DNA from: Candidatus Woesearchaeota archaeon
GTDB lineage: Archaea; Nanobdellota; Nanobdellia; Woesearchaeales; ARS49
DNA: 64,000 nt
NCBI GenBank assembly: GCA_016188265.1
Contig: JACPID010000003.1
Location: 17,070-81,069 of the forward strand
Reading direction: 5' to 3'
The notes under the pieces are model-generated. The model searched no databases. It saw only the letters and a list, made by a program, of their open reading frames with translations, and was not told the DNA's origin. The position numbers and the translations under genes were made by a program. Below, one piece after another: positions 28,397 to 37,091 of the stretch. Each line of letters begins with the position of its first letter. Positions within the stretch are counted from its first letter, which is position 1.

Positions 28397-28492
28397 ACTT
28401 GATTACTAAATATCTGAGTTTTTAAACCTTACGCCCATCTTTGTTTGTTCTTAAAGAAAAAGGCCGGATAGAATTCTTGATGTGCCAATGTT

Positions 28493-29149
28493 TTAGTGTT
28501 TCATTTTTGCATCTGCCTGTTCTTTAACAAGATTGAATAGAGTGTCCAAAATTTGTACAGGCACTGTAACACCCATATCTCGTTTCAATTGTTCAAGGAA
28601 ATCTCCTAAATCAAATAGCGCGCGTTCTCGGCCTAATTTAACTTGATTTTTTGCCTCGTCAATGAGAATTTGCCAATTAATTGATCGGGATTCAATTATT
28701 TTTCTTGCATCATCCTTGTCTTTCAACCTGTCAGTTGCGCATTTCATCAAGATGATATCGTGAGAATCTGCTATTCTCAATGATAAAGTATCTCCGAATT
28801 GATGTGTTGCGCTTGCACGTTCCTGCATAGTTTTAGAGAAAACAAAATCAATCACGTCCACAACAAATAAATCAAATCTTTCGTTCCCTAATGTAAACAT
28901 TTCAGGCTGGTCTTTTTTCCCGCCATAAACGCGAAATGCGTCCATTCCTTTATACCCAAGTGCAGTAAGTGCTTTCTTAAAAATTTCGCGATCCTTCATA
29001 TTCTCAAAAACAATATCAACATCAAGTGTTGCATCTTTAATACCTTGGAACATCATTGCAGTTCCACCAATTGCATACACTGTTACGTGCTTAGACAATT
29101 TCTGTGCAATCGCTAAAAGCAGGCGCTGTTGTGCTTCAATGGTAATCAT
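28493..29149 (-). CDS. Nucleotidyltransferase-fold protein (AbiEii/DUF6036-like)
   Basis: YAIGGTAMMFQGIKDATLDVDIVFEN active-site-like motif; 4-nt overlap with upstream HTH gene. Confidence 0.7.
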   Translation of the reverse strand: MITIEAQQRLLLAIAQKLSKHVTVYAIGGTAMMFQGIKDATLDVDIVFENMKDREIFKKALTALGYKGMDAFRVYGGKKDQPEMFTLGNERFDLFVVDVIDFVFSKTMQERASATHQFGDTLSLRIADSHDIILMKCATDRLKDKDDARKIIESRSINWQILIDEAKNQVKLGRERALFDLGDFLEQLKRDMGVTVPVQILDTLFNLVKEQADAKMKH

Positions 29150-29766
29150 GCATATGCCTCCAAATCTGATTTGTTAAATGGCAGATATACTCTCCAACGA
29201 TTCTCTATCTCTTTAAAATCCTTTGATTTAAGCCCAGGAATCAAATATCTAAATGCGTATTCCTTTTTTGGCAAAGAAAGATTACGAAACCTGCCACTCA
29301 TTCTTCGAGTGCGCATAATTGTACGTGCAAGATCATAAAGTGCACCAATCTGTCGTTCACAATAATTTCCTTTTGAAATCCGATATAAAACATCCCAATC
29401 TATTACTTTCTTAAATAATACAAGTGCTGATAGAATTGTTCTAAGACTATCTCTTTTAACTGCATAAACTAATATCTCTTCTGGCGTTGGAGTCTTTCCA
29501 TAAAATCTATGAATTACTCCCACTGCAAGCTTGATTGGGGAAATCTTATTGAGCAGCTCCTCATAACTTGTTCCACCTAACTTATTTTCAAAAGATATGG
29601 AGTATATACGATTGCCACTTGGAAAGCGCGCAGTTTTGACGTATCCTGCCTTTCGTAGACGGTGAATGTAATAGACGGCCTGCGGTCTACTAATGCCTAA
29701 AACCGACATCACAGATTGCAGTGTATGTACGCCTTCAAGTCGTTTAAACAATTCTTCTTTATGCAT
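29146..29766 (-). CDS. Winged-helix/HTH protein partnered with the nucleotidyltransferase
   Basis: N-terminal HTH LQSVMSVLGISRPQAVYYIHRLRKAGYVKTARFPSGNRIYSIS. Confidence 0.7.
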   Translation of the reverse strand: MHKEELFKRLEGVHTLQSVMSVLGISRPQAVYYIHRLRKAGYVKTARFPSGNRIYSISFENKLGGTSYEELLNKISPIKLAVGVIHRFYGKTPTPEEILVYAVKRDSLRTILSALVLFKKVIDWDVLYRISKGNYCERQIGALYDLARTIMRTRRMSGRFRNLSLPKKEYAFRYLIPGLKSKDFKEIENRWRVYLPFNKSDLEAYA

Positions 29767-29972
29767 AAATTAAATGTAGCTAGATTAATATATAAAGGTT
29801 GCTATTTTTATCAAAAATAAGTTAAATATAGAGGTAATGATATTTAAATACAGAGCTTATAAATAAAACTGCTGAAATTGATTTGTGACAATAACTTCAA
29901 ATAACAATCTTTATAAAATAATTGAGTTAACTATCGTTATTATCTTGTTAAAATATCATGGAGGGATTAAGT

Positions 29973-30497
29973 ATGAGTGTAAAAATAGGACAAAAAGTTC
30001 AAGATTTTAAAGCAAAAGCATATCAAGCAGGGAATTTTGCAGATATTAAATTATCACAATTCAAAGGCAAATGGGTAGTATTATTTTTTTATCCTCTGGA
30101 TTTCACATTTATTTGCCCAACTGAAATTAAAGGTTTCGGAGAAAAAGAAAAAGAATTTAAAAAACTAAATGCAGTAGTTATAGGAGCAAGCACTGACAGC
30201 GAATTTTCCCATAAAAACTGGTTTGAAAGAGACTTGCCTGAAGTAAAATTTCCAGTTATTGCAGATACAACACGTGCAGTAAGTGAATTGTTCGGTGTTT
30301 TAAAAGAAGATCAAGGCATTGCATTCAGAGGAACATTTATAATTGATCCAGAAGGAATGCTTAGATACATGGTTGTTTCAGATTTAAGCGTAGGCAGAAG
30401 TGTTCAAGAAACATTAAGAATACTGCAAGCATTACAATCAGGAGAACTTTGTCCTGTTGAATGGAAGCCTGGAGAACAAACACTAGGCAAAGCATAA
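29973..30497 (+). CDS. 2-Cys peroxiredoxin (AhpC type)
   Basis: FYPLDFTFICPTEI peroxidatic Cys, GELCPVEWKPG resolving Cys. Ribosome-binding site ggaggga before ATG 29973; upstream ATG 29958 less likely. Confidence 0.93.
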   Translation: MSVKIGQKVQDFKAKAYQAGNFADIKLSQFKGKWVVLFFYPLDFTFICPTEIKGFGEKEKEFKKLNAVVIGASTDSEFSHKNWFERDLPEVKFPVIADTTRAVSELFGVLKEDQGIAFRGTFIIDPEGMLRYMVVSDLSVGRSVQETLRILQALQSGELCPVEWKPGEQTLGKA

Positions 30498-30512
30498 GGA
30501 GGTATTACTAAA

Positions 30513-31100
30513 ATGGTTGAAGCAAAAAATTTTGATCATTTAATTGGAAGATTAAAAGGAATAAGCGACAAGCAATTACAAGCTCATTTTGGATTATATC
30601 AAGGTTATGTTAAAAAACTAAATGAAATAAGAGAAAAACTTGCAAAAACAGACACTTCATTAAGCAATTACTCATTCGGAGATTTTAGCGAACTTAAAAG
30701 AAGAGAAGCAGTTGCATTTAATGGAACTTATTTGCATGAATTATACTTTGAAAACTTAGAGTTAAAAAAAATACCATCTCAAGAATTAAAAAAAGCAGTT
30801 GAAAATGCCTGGGGAAGTTGGGAAAAATTTGAAGCAGACCTAAAAGGAAGCGCCGCCTCAACACCAGGATGGGTTGTTGTAACGTGGGATTATACTGACA
30901 AAAAACTACACACTTACATTTTATTTGAACACCACATAGGGCTTCCAGCACACCAATATATTGTACTAGCACTTGACTGCTGGGAACATGCATTTATGAT
31001 AGATTATGGAACAAACAAAGCTGACTATCTCAAAGCATTCTTAGAGAATGTAAATTGGGAAGTTGTTAATAAAAGGTTTAAGAACGCATCAAATTGCTAA
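30513..31100 (+). CDS. Fe/Mn superoxide dismutase
   Basis: HFGLYQGYVKKLNE, FNGTYLHELYFENL, ALDCWEHAFMIDYG. Confidence 0.88.
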   Translation: MVEAKNFDHLIGRLKGISDKQLQAHFGLYQGYVKKLNEIREKLAKTDTSLSNYSFGDFSELKRREAVAFNGTYLHELYFENLELKKIPSQELKKAVENAWGSWEKFEADLKGSAASTPGWVVVTWDYTDKKLHTYILFEHHIGLPAHQYIVLALDCWEHAFMIDYGTNKADYLKAFLENVNWEVVNKRFKNASNC

Positions 31101-31133
31101 AATTTTAAAAATAACTAAAAACTTTTTAGAAGA

Positions 31134-32066
31134 ATGTATGATGTTTTAATTGTTGGAGCAGGAGCAGCAGGACTAACTGCGGCAATTTATACTTGTAGAA
31201 AAAATTTGAAAACAGCAGTTATCAGCTTGGATATTGGTGGACAAACAAATCTTACTAATCATATTGAAAATTACCCCGGAGTTAATGCAATGCCAGGACC
31301 TCAATTAATGCAGAAATTTCAAGAAAATGCCTTAAATTTTGGTGCTGAGATTATTCCTGGAAAAGTAATTCATATAGATAAAAAAGATGATTTATTTGAA
31401 GTACAGTTAGCAAATGGTGAGAAAAATCAAACAAAAGTTGTAATACTTGCATTTGGAAAAGTTGCAAGAAGCCTAAATATCCCTGGAGAAGAAAAATTCT
31501 TTGGCAGAGGAGTAAGCACTTGCGCTACATGCGATTCTCCGCTTTATAAAAATAAGATTGCTGCAGTTGTTGGCGGGGGAAATTCAGGTGTTGAAGCTGC
31601 ATTGGAACTAGCAAGTATAGCAAAAAAAGTATACTTAATACACAGGCATCAAAAACTAAAAGCAGATGAAATAACTGTGAAAAAAGTTGAGAAACAACCA
31701 AATGTAGAAATAATATTAAACAGCCAACCAACAGAAATAATTGGAGATAAATTTGTAACAAGCATTATTGTCGAAGATGTTAAAACAAAAGAAAAAAAAG
31801 GCTTACACATTGATGGGGTATTTGTAGAAATAGGTTATGTAGTTGATACAAGCATGGTTAAACACTTAGCAAAGTTAAATAAAAGAAATGAAATAATTAT
31901 AACCGACAAATGTGAAACAAGCTGTCCTGGATTATTTGCTGCTGGAGATGTTACAACAATGCCATTTAAACAAACAGTTATTTCAGCAGGAGAAGGAGCA
32001 AAAGCAGCATTACAGGCATATTATTATTTAACAGGAGGAAAAGGTTCTACAATAGACTGGACATAA
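31134..32066 (+). CDS. trxB: Thioredoxin reductase
   Basis: GAGAAGLTAAIYTCRK, CATCDSPLY (CxxC), GGGNSGVEAA, GLFAAGDV. Confidence 0.93.
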   Translation: MYDVLIVGAGAAGLTAAIYTCRKNLKTAVISLDIGGQTNLTNHIENYPGVNAMPGPQLMQKFQENALNFGAEIIPGKVIHIDKKDDLFEVQLANGEKNQTKVVILAFGKVARSLNIPGEEKFFGRGVSTCATCDSPLYKNKIAAVVGGGNSGVEAALELASIAKKVYLIHRHQKLKADEITVKKVEKQPNVEIILNSQPTEIIGDKFVTSIIVEDVKTKEKKGLHIDGVFVEIGYVVDTSMVKHLAKLNKRNEIIITDKCETSCPGLFAAGDVTTMPFKQTVISAGEGAKAALQAYYYLTGGKGSTIDWT

Positions 32067-32069
32067 TAA

Positions 32070-32158
32070 TAGAAAACGAAATAAATAATAGGGCAATAGT
32101 TTCGTTTTCTAAATAGTACGCGCCATAAAGAGTGTCCTACAAATTATGGCGCGTACTA
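32070..32158 (+). repeat. Paired-hairpin repeat, copy 2
   Basis: Differs from 16943-17030 by one substitution (loop 1 taggaca>tagggca, 32089-32095) and one inserted A in loop 2; stems perfect; loop pairing kept through a G-U wobble. Confidence 0.9.
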
Positions 32159-32199
32159 TAAGCAAAAATATAAAAATACTTGAAGATTATTAACACATA

Positions 32200-32661
32200 A
32201 TGAATAAAAAGATTTATCAGGCGTATAAGAAAAAATACACTTCACTGCCTAATTTTGAAGTGCTTGATCATGAATTTGAAATAAGCAGTATTGAGAGTGA
32301 ATTGTTTGTATTAAGGCAGATTAGAAAAAAAGCCGGAGAACGCATTGAAGGCTTTATAAAATTCATTGAAGAAATTCTTCAGCCAGAAGGAGCTTCATTT
32401 TCTTCTATGTATGAATGTTTGTGTTTTGATGACACTGAAAAAAAAGCAATGCTAGATATTTATAAAAAAATGATGATTCTTCACAGAAGCCTAGTATCAG
32501 CAGATATTGCACTTGACAATAAGCAAGATGTTGAAGTAATTAAACTTGTAACTAAAGAATGGCCAGTTCTAAGCAAAAAATTGCTTCCTTATGTGGAAAA
32601 GATTAAAAAACACTGGCATGAATTAAGAGAGACAAAAGAAATACTAGATTATCTACAATGA
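32200..32661 (+). CDS. Uncharacterised helical protein
   Basis: 153-aa ORF, 4-nt overlap with adk. Confidence 0.6.
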   Translation: MNKKIYQAYKKKYTSLPNFEVLDHEFEISSIESELFVLRQIRKKAGERIEGFIKFIEEILQPEGASFSSMYECLCFDDTEKKAMLDIYKKMMILHRSLVSADIALDNKQDVEVIKLVTKEWPVLSKKLLPYVEKIKKHWHELRETKEILDYLQ

Positions 32662-33278
32662 AAATAATACTAATGGGCCTGCAAGGTAGTGGCAAAGGCA
32701 CTCAAGCAAAAAAAATAAGCAAAAAATATAATATTCCACATATTTCCACAGGAGATATGCTTCGAGCAGAAATTGCAAAGAAAACTGCTTTAGGTGAAAG
32801 AATTAAATCAATACAACAAGGAGAACTTGTTCCTGATCCAGTTATTATTGATGTAATAAAAGATCGCATCAATCAATTTGATTGCAAAAATGGGTTTATA
32901 CTTGACGGCTTTCCAAGAACAATACAGCAAGCAAAATCACTTGATAAAATTGTAAGTGTTGATTACGTAATTGCTTTAGAAATACAGGATAGTGTTGCTA
33001 TTGAACGATTAAGTAAAAGAAGCCAGTGTAGAAAATGCAATTATATTTATGGAGCAAATCAAAGACTAAAAAATAATATTTGTAAGTTCTGCAGTGGAGA
33101 AGTTTACACAAGAAAAGACGATTACCCTGAAGCTATTAAAAGAAGACTTGAAATTTACCACAAAGAAACTGAGATAATACTACGCTATTATGAAAATAAA
33201 AATTTACTTTACAGAATTAATGGAGAAAGAAGTGTAGAAGAAGTATTTGATGATATTACAAGTATATTAAAAAAATAA
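32658..33278 (+). CDS. adk: Adenylate kinase with Cys4 zinc LID
   Basis: GLQGSGKGTQAKKI, STGDMLRAEI, DGFPRTIQQA, CRKCNYIY...CKFC. Confidence 0.93.
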   Translation: MKIILMGLQGSGKGTQAKKISKKYNIPHISTGDMLRAEIAKKTALGERIKSIQQGELVPDPVIIDVIKDRINQFDCKNGFILDGFPRTIQQAKSLDKIVSVDYVIALEIQDSVAIERLSKRSQCRKCNYIYGANQRLKNNICKFCSGEVYTRKDDYPEAIKRRLEIYHKETEIILRYYENKNLLYRINGERSVEEVFDDITSILKK

Positions 33279-33284
33279 TAGTAA

Positions 33285-34265
33285 CTAAAATAACTGTCTC
33301 ATATATTCTGTTGCATAACATCCAGGCTCAAGGATAAATTCAATTGTAAATTTATTTTTTCCCTGAAATTCTTCATCAGGCTCTAGTTTGCTGAGTTTTA
33401 TTTTTGAAGCATAGGCAAGAATTTTCCTCTCACCGCCAATTAAACTAATGACAGGAATTTCTCTTATTACAAAACTTTGAATATTAATATTATCTTTATC
33501 AAAAATTAACTGAACTATGCTATTTTGTTGAGAAGAAAGCTCAGTGCCAAATCCAACTAAAGGAAAAGTTGATTCTATTGTTGGTTTATTTTTTTTTATC
33601 CAATCATTAACACATTGATTCCAAACATAAGATTGATATGCATTTACTAAAATTAACAATTCATTTTTAGGAATTTTTTGCAAAGTATTAACAAACTGGC
33701 CAGGATATTTTTCTAAAAAATCAGTTAATTTTTGCGAAGTAATGCTATTTTTTTGCTGAATAAGCCTAACTGCTTCCGAAAAGTTCTTCTGAATTAATGC
33801 CCTGCCTATCAAATGATTATAGTTTCCAAATCTTTGCTCTCCATAATAATTAATAAAACTATCTCTTTTTTCAGGAAGATGAAGAATGTTTCTTACTATT
33901 ATCTTAAAATAATTACCTTTTAGTTGACCTAAAAAAACAGGCTCTTCAGATCCGCCTAAAATAAAAATTTTAATATCTTTATGAGAAAATAATTTTAATT
34001 TTGAAGCAAATCCAACAGGAACAGAACACAATTGTTTTGTTATTGCATGACGGTCTTTTAATCCTGCATAACCAATTAGTTTTATAGGAATTTTAATATT
34101 TCGAGAAATAATTTTAATTGCATTAAAGGTTGTCTGATCTTTTTTTTCAAGCCAAAAAACACAATATTTACCTTCAATTTTAGGAGTTATAACAGGAATT
34201 TCTTCAACATAAAAATCAGTTAATTTATGTTTAATAACATATTTTTCCAATATTGTTTTTAACAT
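33285..34265 (-). CDS. truD: tRNA pseudouridine synthase TruD
   Basis: GYAGLKDRHAITKQ, INYYGEQRFG, NAYQSYVWN. Confidence 0.9.
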   Translation of the reverse strand: MLKTILEKYVIKHKLTDFYVEEIPVITPKIEGKYCVFWLEKKDQTTFNAIKIISRNIKIPIKLIGYAGLKDRHAITKQLCSVPVGFASKLKLFSHKDIKIFILGGSEEPVFLGQLKGNYFKIIVRNILHLPEKRDSFINYYGEQRFGNYNHLIGRALIQKNFSEAVRLIQQKNSITSQKLTDFLEKYPGQFVNTLQKIPKNELLILVNAYQSYVWNQCVNDWIKKNKPTIESTFPLVGFGTELSSQQNSIVQLIFDKDNINIQSFVIREIPVISLIGGERKILAYASKIKLSKLEPDEEFQGKNKFTIEFILEPGCYATEYMRQLF

Positions 34266-34329
34266 AAAAAGCTAAACATATATTCTTATTTATAAATGTC
34301 TAGAAAGATATTAAAAAGAGTTTAAATTA

Positions 34330-34527
34330 ATGCTTTTCATGCAATCATCAATTGACCCATATGATTCACAGTATTACTTCAACATAAAAATACCTATAAA
34401 TGAACACTTGATACCTGCTATAAAAAAAATAACAAATTTAGAAGACAAAAAACAACGTAAGGAAAGAAAAAAAGAAATAGAAAAAGAAGCAACAGGTTTA
34501 GGAAAAATTCTCGACTTATACATCTAA
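34330..34527 (+). CDS. Small hypothetical protein
   Basis: 65-aa ORF, no recognised motif. Confidence 0.35.
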   Translation: MLFMQSSIDPYDSQYYFNIKIPINEHLIPAIKKITNLEDKKQRKERKKEIEKEATGLGKILDLYI

Positions 34528-34554
34528 CTTTGCGTGGTAAAGATAAGTATATGC

Positions 34555-35202
34555 TTAAATTCCCAGCCAAGCAACTAAAATATGGCCTATAAAACCTGCA
34601 AAAAGAGGAATTAACAAATTATCATCTATTTTTGTAACAACAGTCTCTACAAAAGTTGCTGTAAGAGCCATTAAAACAATAGGTATCCAAAGAATATCTC
34701 CGTGAGGTAAAATTGAATCAAGCCACCAAATATCAGAACGTAAGAAAATAATTCCTACAACAATATCAATAAAAAATTCAGCTAAAATCCCCTCCAGCGC
34801 TTTTCTTTTTCTGTACAACCAAATACTGCCAAAATATTTTCCAACTATTGCAGCTGACAAATCACCAAAAGTAGTCATAAGAATTGCACTTACAGCAACT
34901 CTTAAATCAAAAACAGCTAAACAAATAATTGCACCTAAAAGAAAAAAAATCTCACCACCCAAACGTTGCTGTTCGCTTTTTCTTTTAAAACGTTTCCAAA
35001 AATAAGAAACAACCGGAAGCTTTGCTTTTAACTCAATACGAACATATTCAAACTCTATCAATATGATTAACAAAAATGCTAAAGCAAGAAGCGCTATACC
35101 ACGATTAAATACTTGAGCAAAAAAACCATAAATAACTAAAAAAAGTATTGAAAGTAGATGAATTACTTTTCTTCCAACTTCTTGCTGAAAATCCCAAGGC
35201 AT
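34555..35202 (-). CDS. SEC59/DGK1/VTE5-type CTP-dependent kinase or phosphatidate cytidylyltransferase-like membrane protein
   Basis: EVGRKVIHLLSIL, TTFGDLSAAIVGKYFG, RKALEGILAEF. Confidence 0.75.
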   Translation of the reverse strand: MPWDFQQEVGRKVIHLLSILFLVIYGFFAQVFNRGIALLALAFLLIILIEFEYVRIELKAKLPVVSYFWKRFKRKSEQQRLGGEIFFLLGAIICLAVFDLRVAVSAILMTTFGDLSAAIVGKYFGSIWLYRKRKALEGILAEFFIDIVVGIIFLRSDIWWLDSILPHGDILWIPIVLMALTATFVETVVTKIDDNLLIPLFAGFIGHILVAWLGI

Positions 35203-35257
35203 TAAATTAAAAACAAAACAATATTATATAAAAGTATCTCTATACACTAAAATTCAT

Positions 35258-35406
35258 GCGCCTGTAGCTCAGTATGGATAGAGCGGCGGGTTCCTAACCC
35301 GAAGATCGGGGGTTCAAAATGGTTTGTGGTTGATGGTTAGTGGTTTGAGGATTGCAAACTACCCACTACAAACTATAAACCATTGAAAGTCCTCCCAGGC
35401 GCGCCA
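35258..35406 (+). tRNA. tRNA-Arg(CCT), encoded CCA, 71-nt intron in the T loop at 59/60 (35319-35389)
   Basis: Acceptor GCGCCTG/CAGGCGC-G-CCA, D stem GCTC/GAGC, loop TTCCTAA, T stem GGGGG/CCTCC. Removing 35319-35389 gives T loop TTCAAAT. Central helix ttca/tgaa with flanking bulges fits BHB. TATA-like sequence about 30 bp upstream. Confidence 0.9.
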
Positions 35407-35433
35407 TTTTGAACAAAATTGAAGAGGTTTTAA

Positions 35434-36492
35434 ATGAAATACTTATACGCAATATGCAGTTGGGGCTTAGGACATGCAACAAGATCTTTACCAATCATAA
35501 ACGCATTAATTCAGAAAGGCCATGAAGTAACAATTGCAGCAAGCGATCGATCGCTTCAGTTTTTACAACAAGAACTCCCTAACTGTGAATTTATTAACTT
35601 TCCAGATTATCCTAAACCATATACAACAACCCATTTTTTTAGAGCAAAATTTGCAGTTTACCTGCCTGCTATAATAAATTCAATTAATAATGAAAAAAAA
35701 AGAGTAGATAAACTAGTTGAAAATAAAAAATTTGACAGAATAATAAGCGATCATAGATATGGTTTTTTCCATAAGAATATTCCTTCTTATTTTTTTGGGC
35801 ATCAATTGAGATTTATAATGCCTAGCAGATCAAAACTGCTTGAAAAAATAGGTGAAAAATTTAATGCAAACTACCAAAAAAAATTCGAGTATTTCATAAT
35901 ACCTGATTATGAAAAAAAAAATCTAGCCGGCGACCTATGCCACAATTTAAATTTGTTTGAAAAAGAAAAACTAAAATATGTAGGAATTATCTGCATGGCT
36001 GAAAAACAAAAAAAAAGAGAAAAAATAGATTACTTTATTTCACTTTCAGGTGTTGAAGGCCAGCGTAAAAGCTTTGAAAACTTAATCATGCCTCAAATAA
36101 AAAAATTAGAAGGAAAAATAGTTGTTTCTTTAGGAAAACCTGAAGAAAAAGGAATAACAAGTAAAGACAATATAACAATTTATCAACACTTATCATCAGA
36201 AGAACAAATAAGTATTATGGCAGAAAGTAAACTCATTATTGCACGTTCAGGATACACCACAATGATGGAAGTAGCGTCATTAGGCAAAAATGCACTATAC
36301 ATACCGTACAAAGGCCAAACAGAACAAGAATATTTAGCTGAACATCATGAAAAATTAGGCAATTATTATTCAGTAAACCAAAGAGAATTAAATCTTGAAA
36401 GGGATATTGGGCTTACAAGTTCTTTTAAAAGTTTCAGAAGAGATTGTGATATTAAAAAAAATATAAAGAATGTATTAAAAATCGTGACATGA
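35434..36492 (+). CDS. GT-B glycosyltransferase (MurG/UGT-like)
   Basis: YAICSWGLGHATRSLPIINALIQKGHEVTIAAS; C-terminal ARSGYTTMMEVASLGKNALYIPYKGQTEQ. Confidence 0.82.
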   Translation: MKYLYAICSWGLGHATRSLPIINALIQKGHEVTIAASDRSLQFLQQELPNCEFINFPDYPKPYTTTHFFRAKFAVYLPAIINSINNEKKRVDKLVENKKFDRIISDHRYGFFHKNIPSYFFGHQLRFIMPSRSKLLEKIGEKFNANYQKKFEYFIIPDYEKKNLAGDLCHNLNLFEKEKLKYVGIICMAEKQKKREKIDYFISLSGVEGQRKSFENLIMPQIKKLEGKIVVSLGKPEEKGITSKDNITIYQHLSSEEQISIMAESKLIIARSGYTTMMEVASLGKNALYIPYKGQTEQEYLAEHHEKLGNYYSVNQRELNLERDIGLTSSFKSFRRDCDIKKNIKNVLKIVT

Positions 36493-37091
36493 ACAATATA
36501 ACCCGTTACTCACTTACACTATTTTTTCTTTTTTTAAGTATTTTCATACCTGTTATTTATTACAAGTATAACTCACTTCCCTGGATATTTTGGTTTTGTA
36601 ATAATGTAAGCATTTTATTGGCGCTAGGTATTTTTTTAAAAAATAGAACAATAATAACCGGCGAATTATTGCTTGGAGGAATAGGGCAGTTATTTTGGAT
36701 TATTGATTTTATTACAAAATACTTTTTTGGCATTTACACAACAGGTGTAACTGAATACATGTTTATTCCAAATTATCCGAAAATACTTTTTACAACAGGA
36801 CTTACGCATTTTGCAATTTTTTTTTTAATGATTTGGAGCCTTCACTTATTAGGGGGCCCAGCAAAAGACGGATGGAAAGTAGCTGCAATTCATGGAATAC
36901 TGATATGGGCTGTTGCATTCTTTGTTTTTACAGAACAATATAATTTAAATTGTGCATACAAGAGTTGTGTTTCATTCTTGCCTGAGTATGGCTATAAAAT
37001 ATACTGGCCAATTCTTTACCTATTTGGAGTTATAATGCCATTAAATTATTTGCTTAATAAATATTGGAAGCAGAAAAAACATGTTAACTAA
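36489..37091 (+). CDS. Polytopic membrane protein
   Basis: Several hydrophobic helices; overlaps the previous gene by 4 nt. Confidence 0.65.
   Translation: MNNITRYSLTLFFLFLSIFIPVIYYKYNSLPWIFWFCNNVSILLALGIFLKNRTIITGELLLGGIGQLFWIIDFITKYFFGIYTTGVTEYMFIPNYPKILFTTGLTHFAIFFLMIWSLHLLGGPAKDGWKVAAIHGILIWAVAFFVFTEQYNLNCAYKSCVSFLPEYGYKIYWPILYLFGVIMPLNYLLNKYWKQKKHVN

Noticed and set aside
27884-29960. att-type direct repeat of the tRNA-Thr 3' end bounding an integrated element
   Set aside because: No second copy of ggagtgcaattctccccggaggc-like sequence and no integrase seen in the interval.
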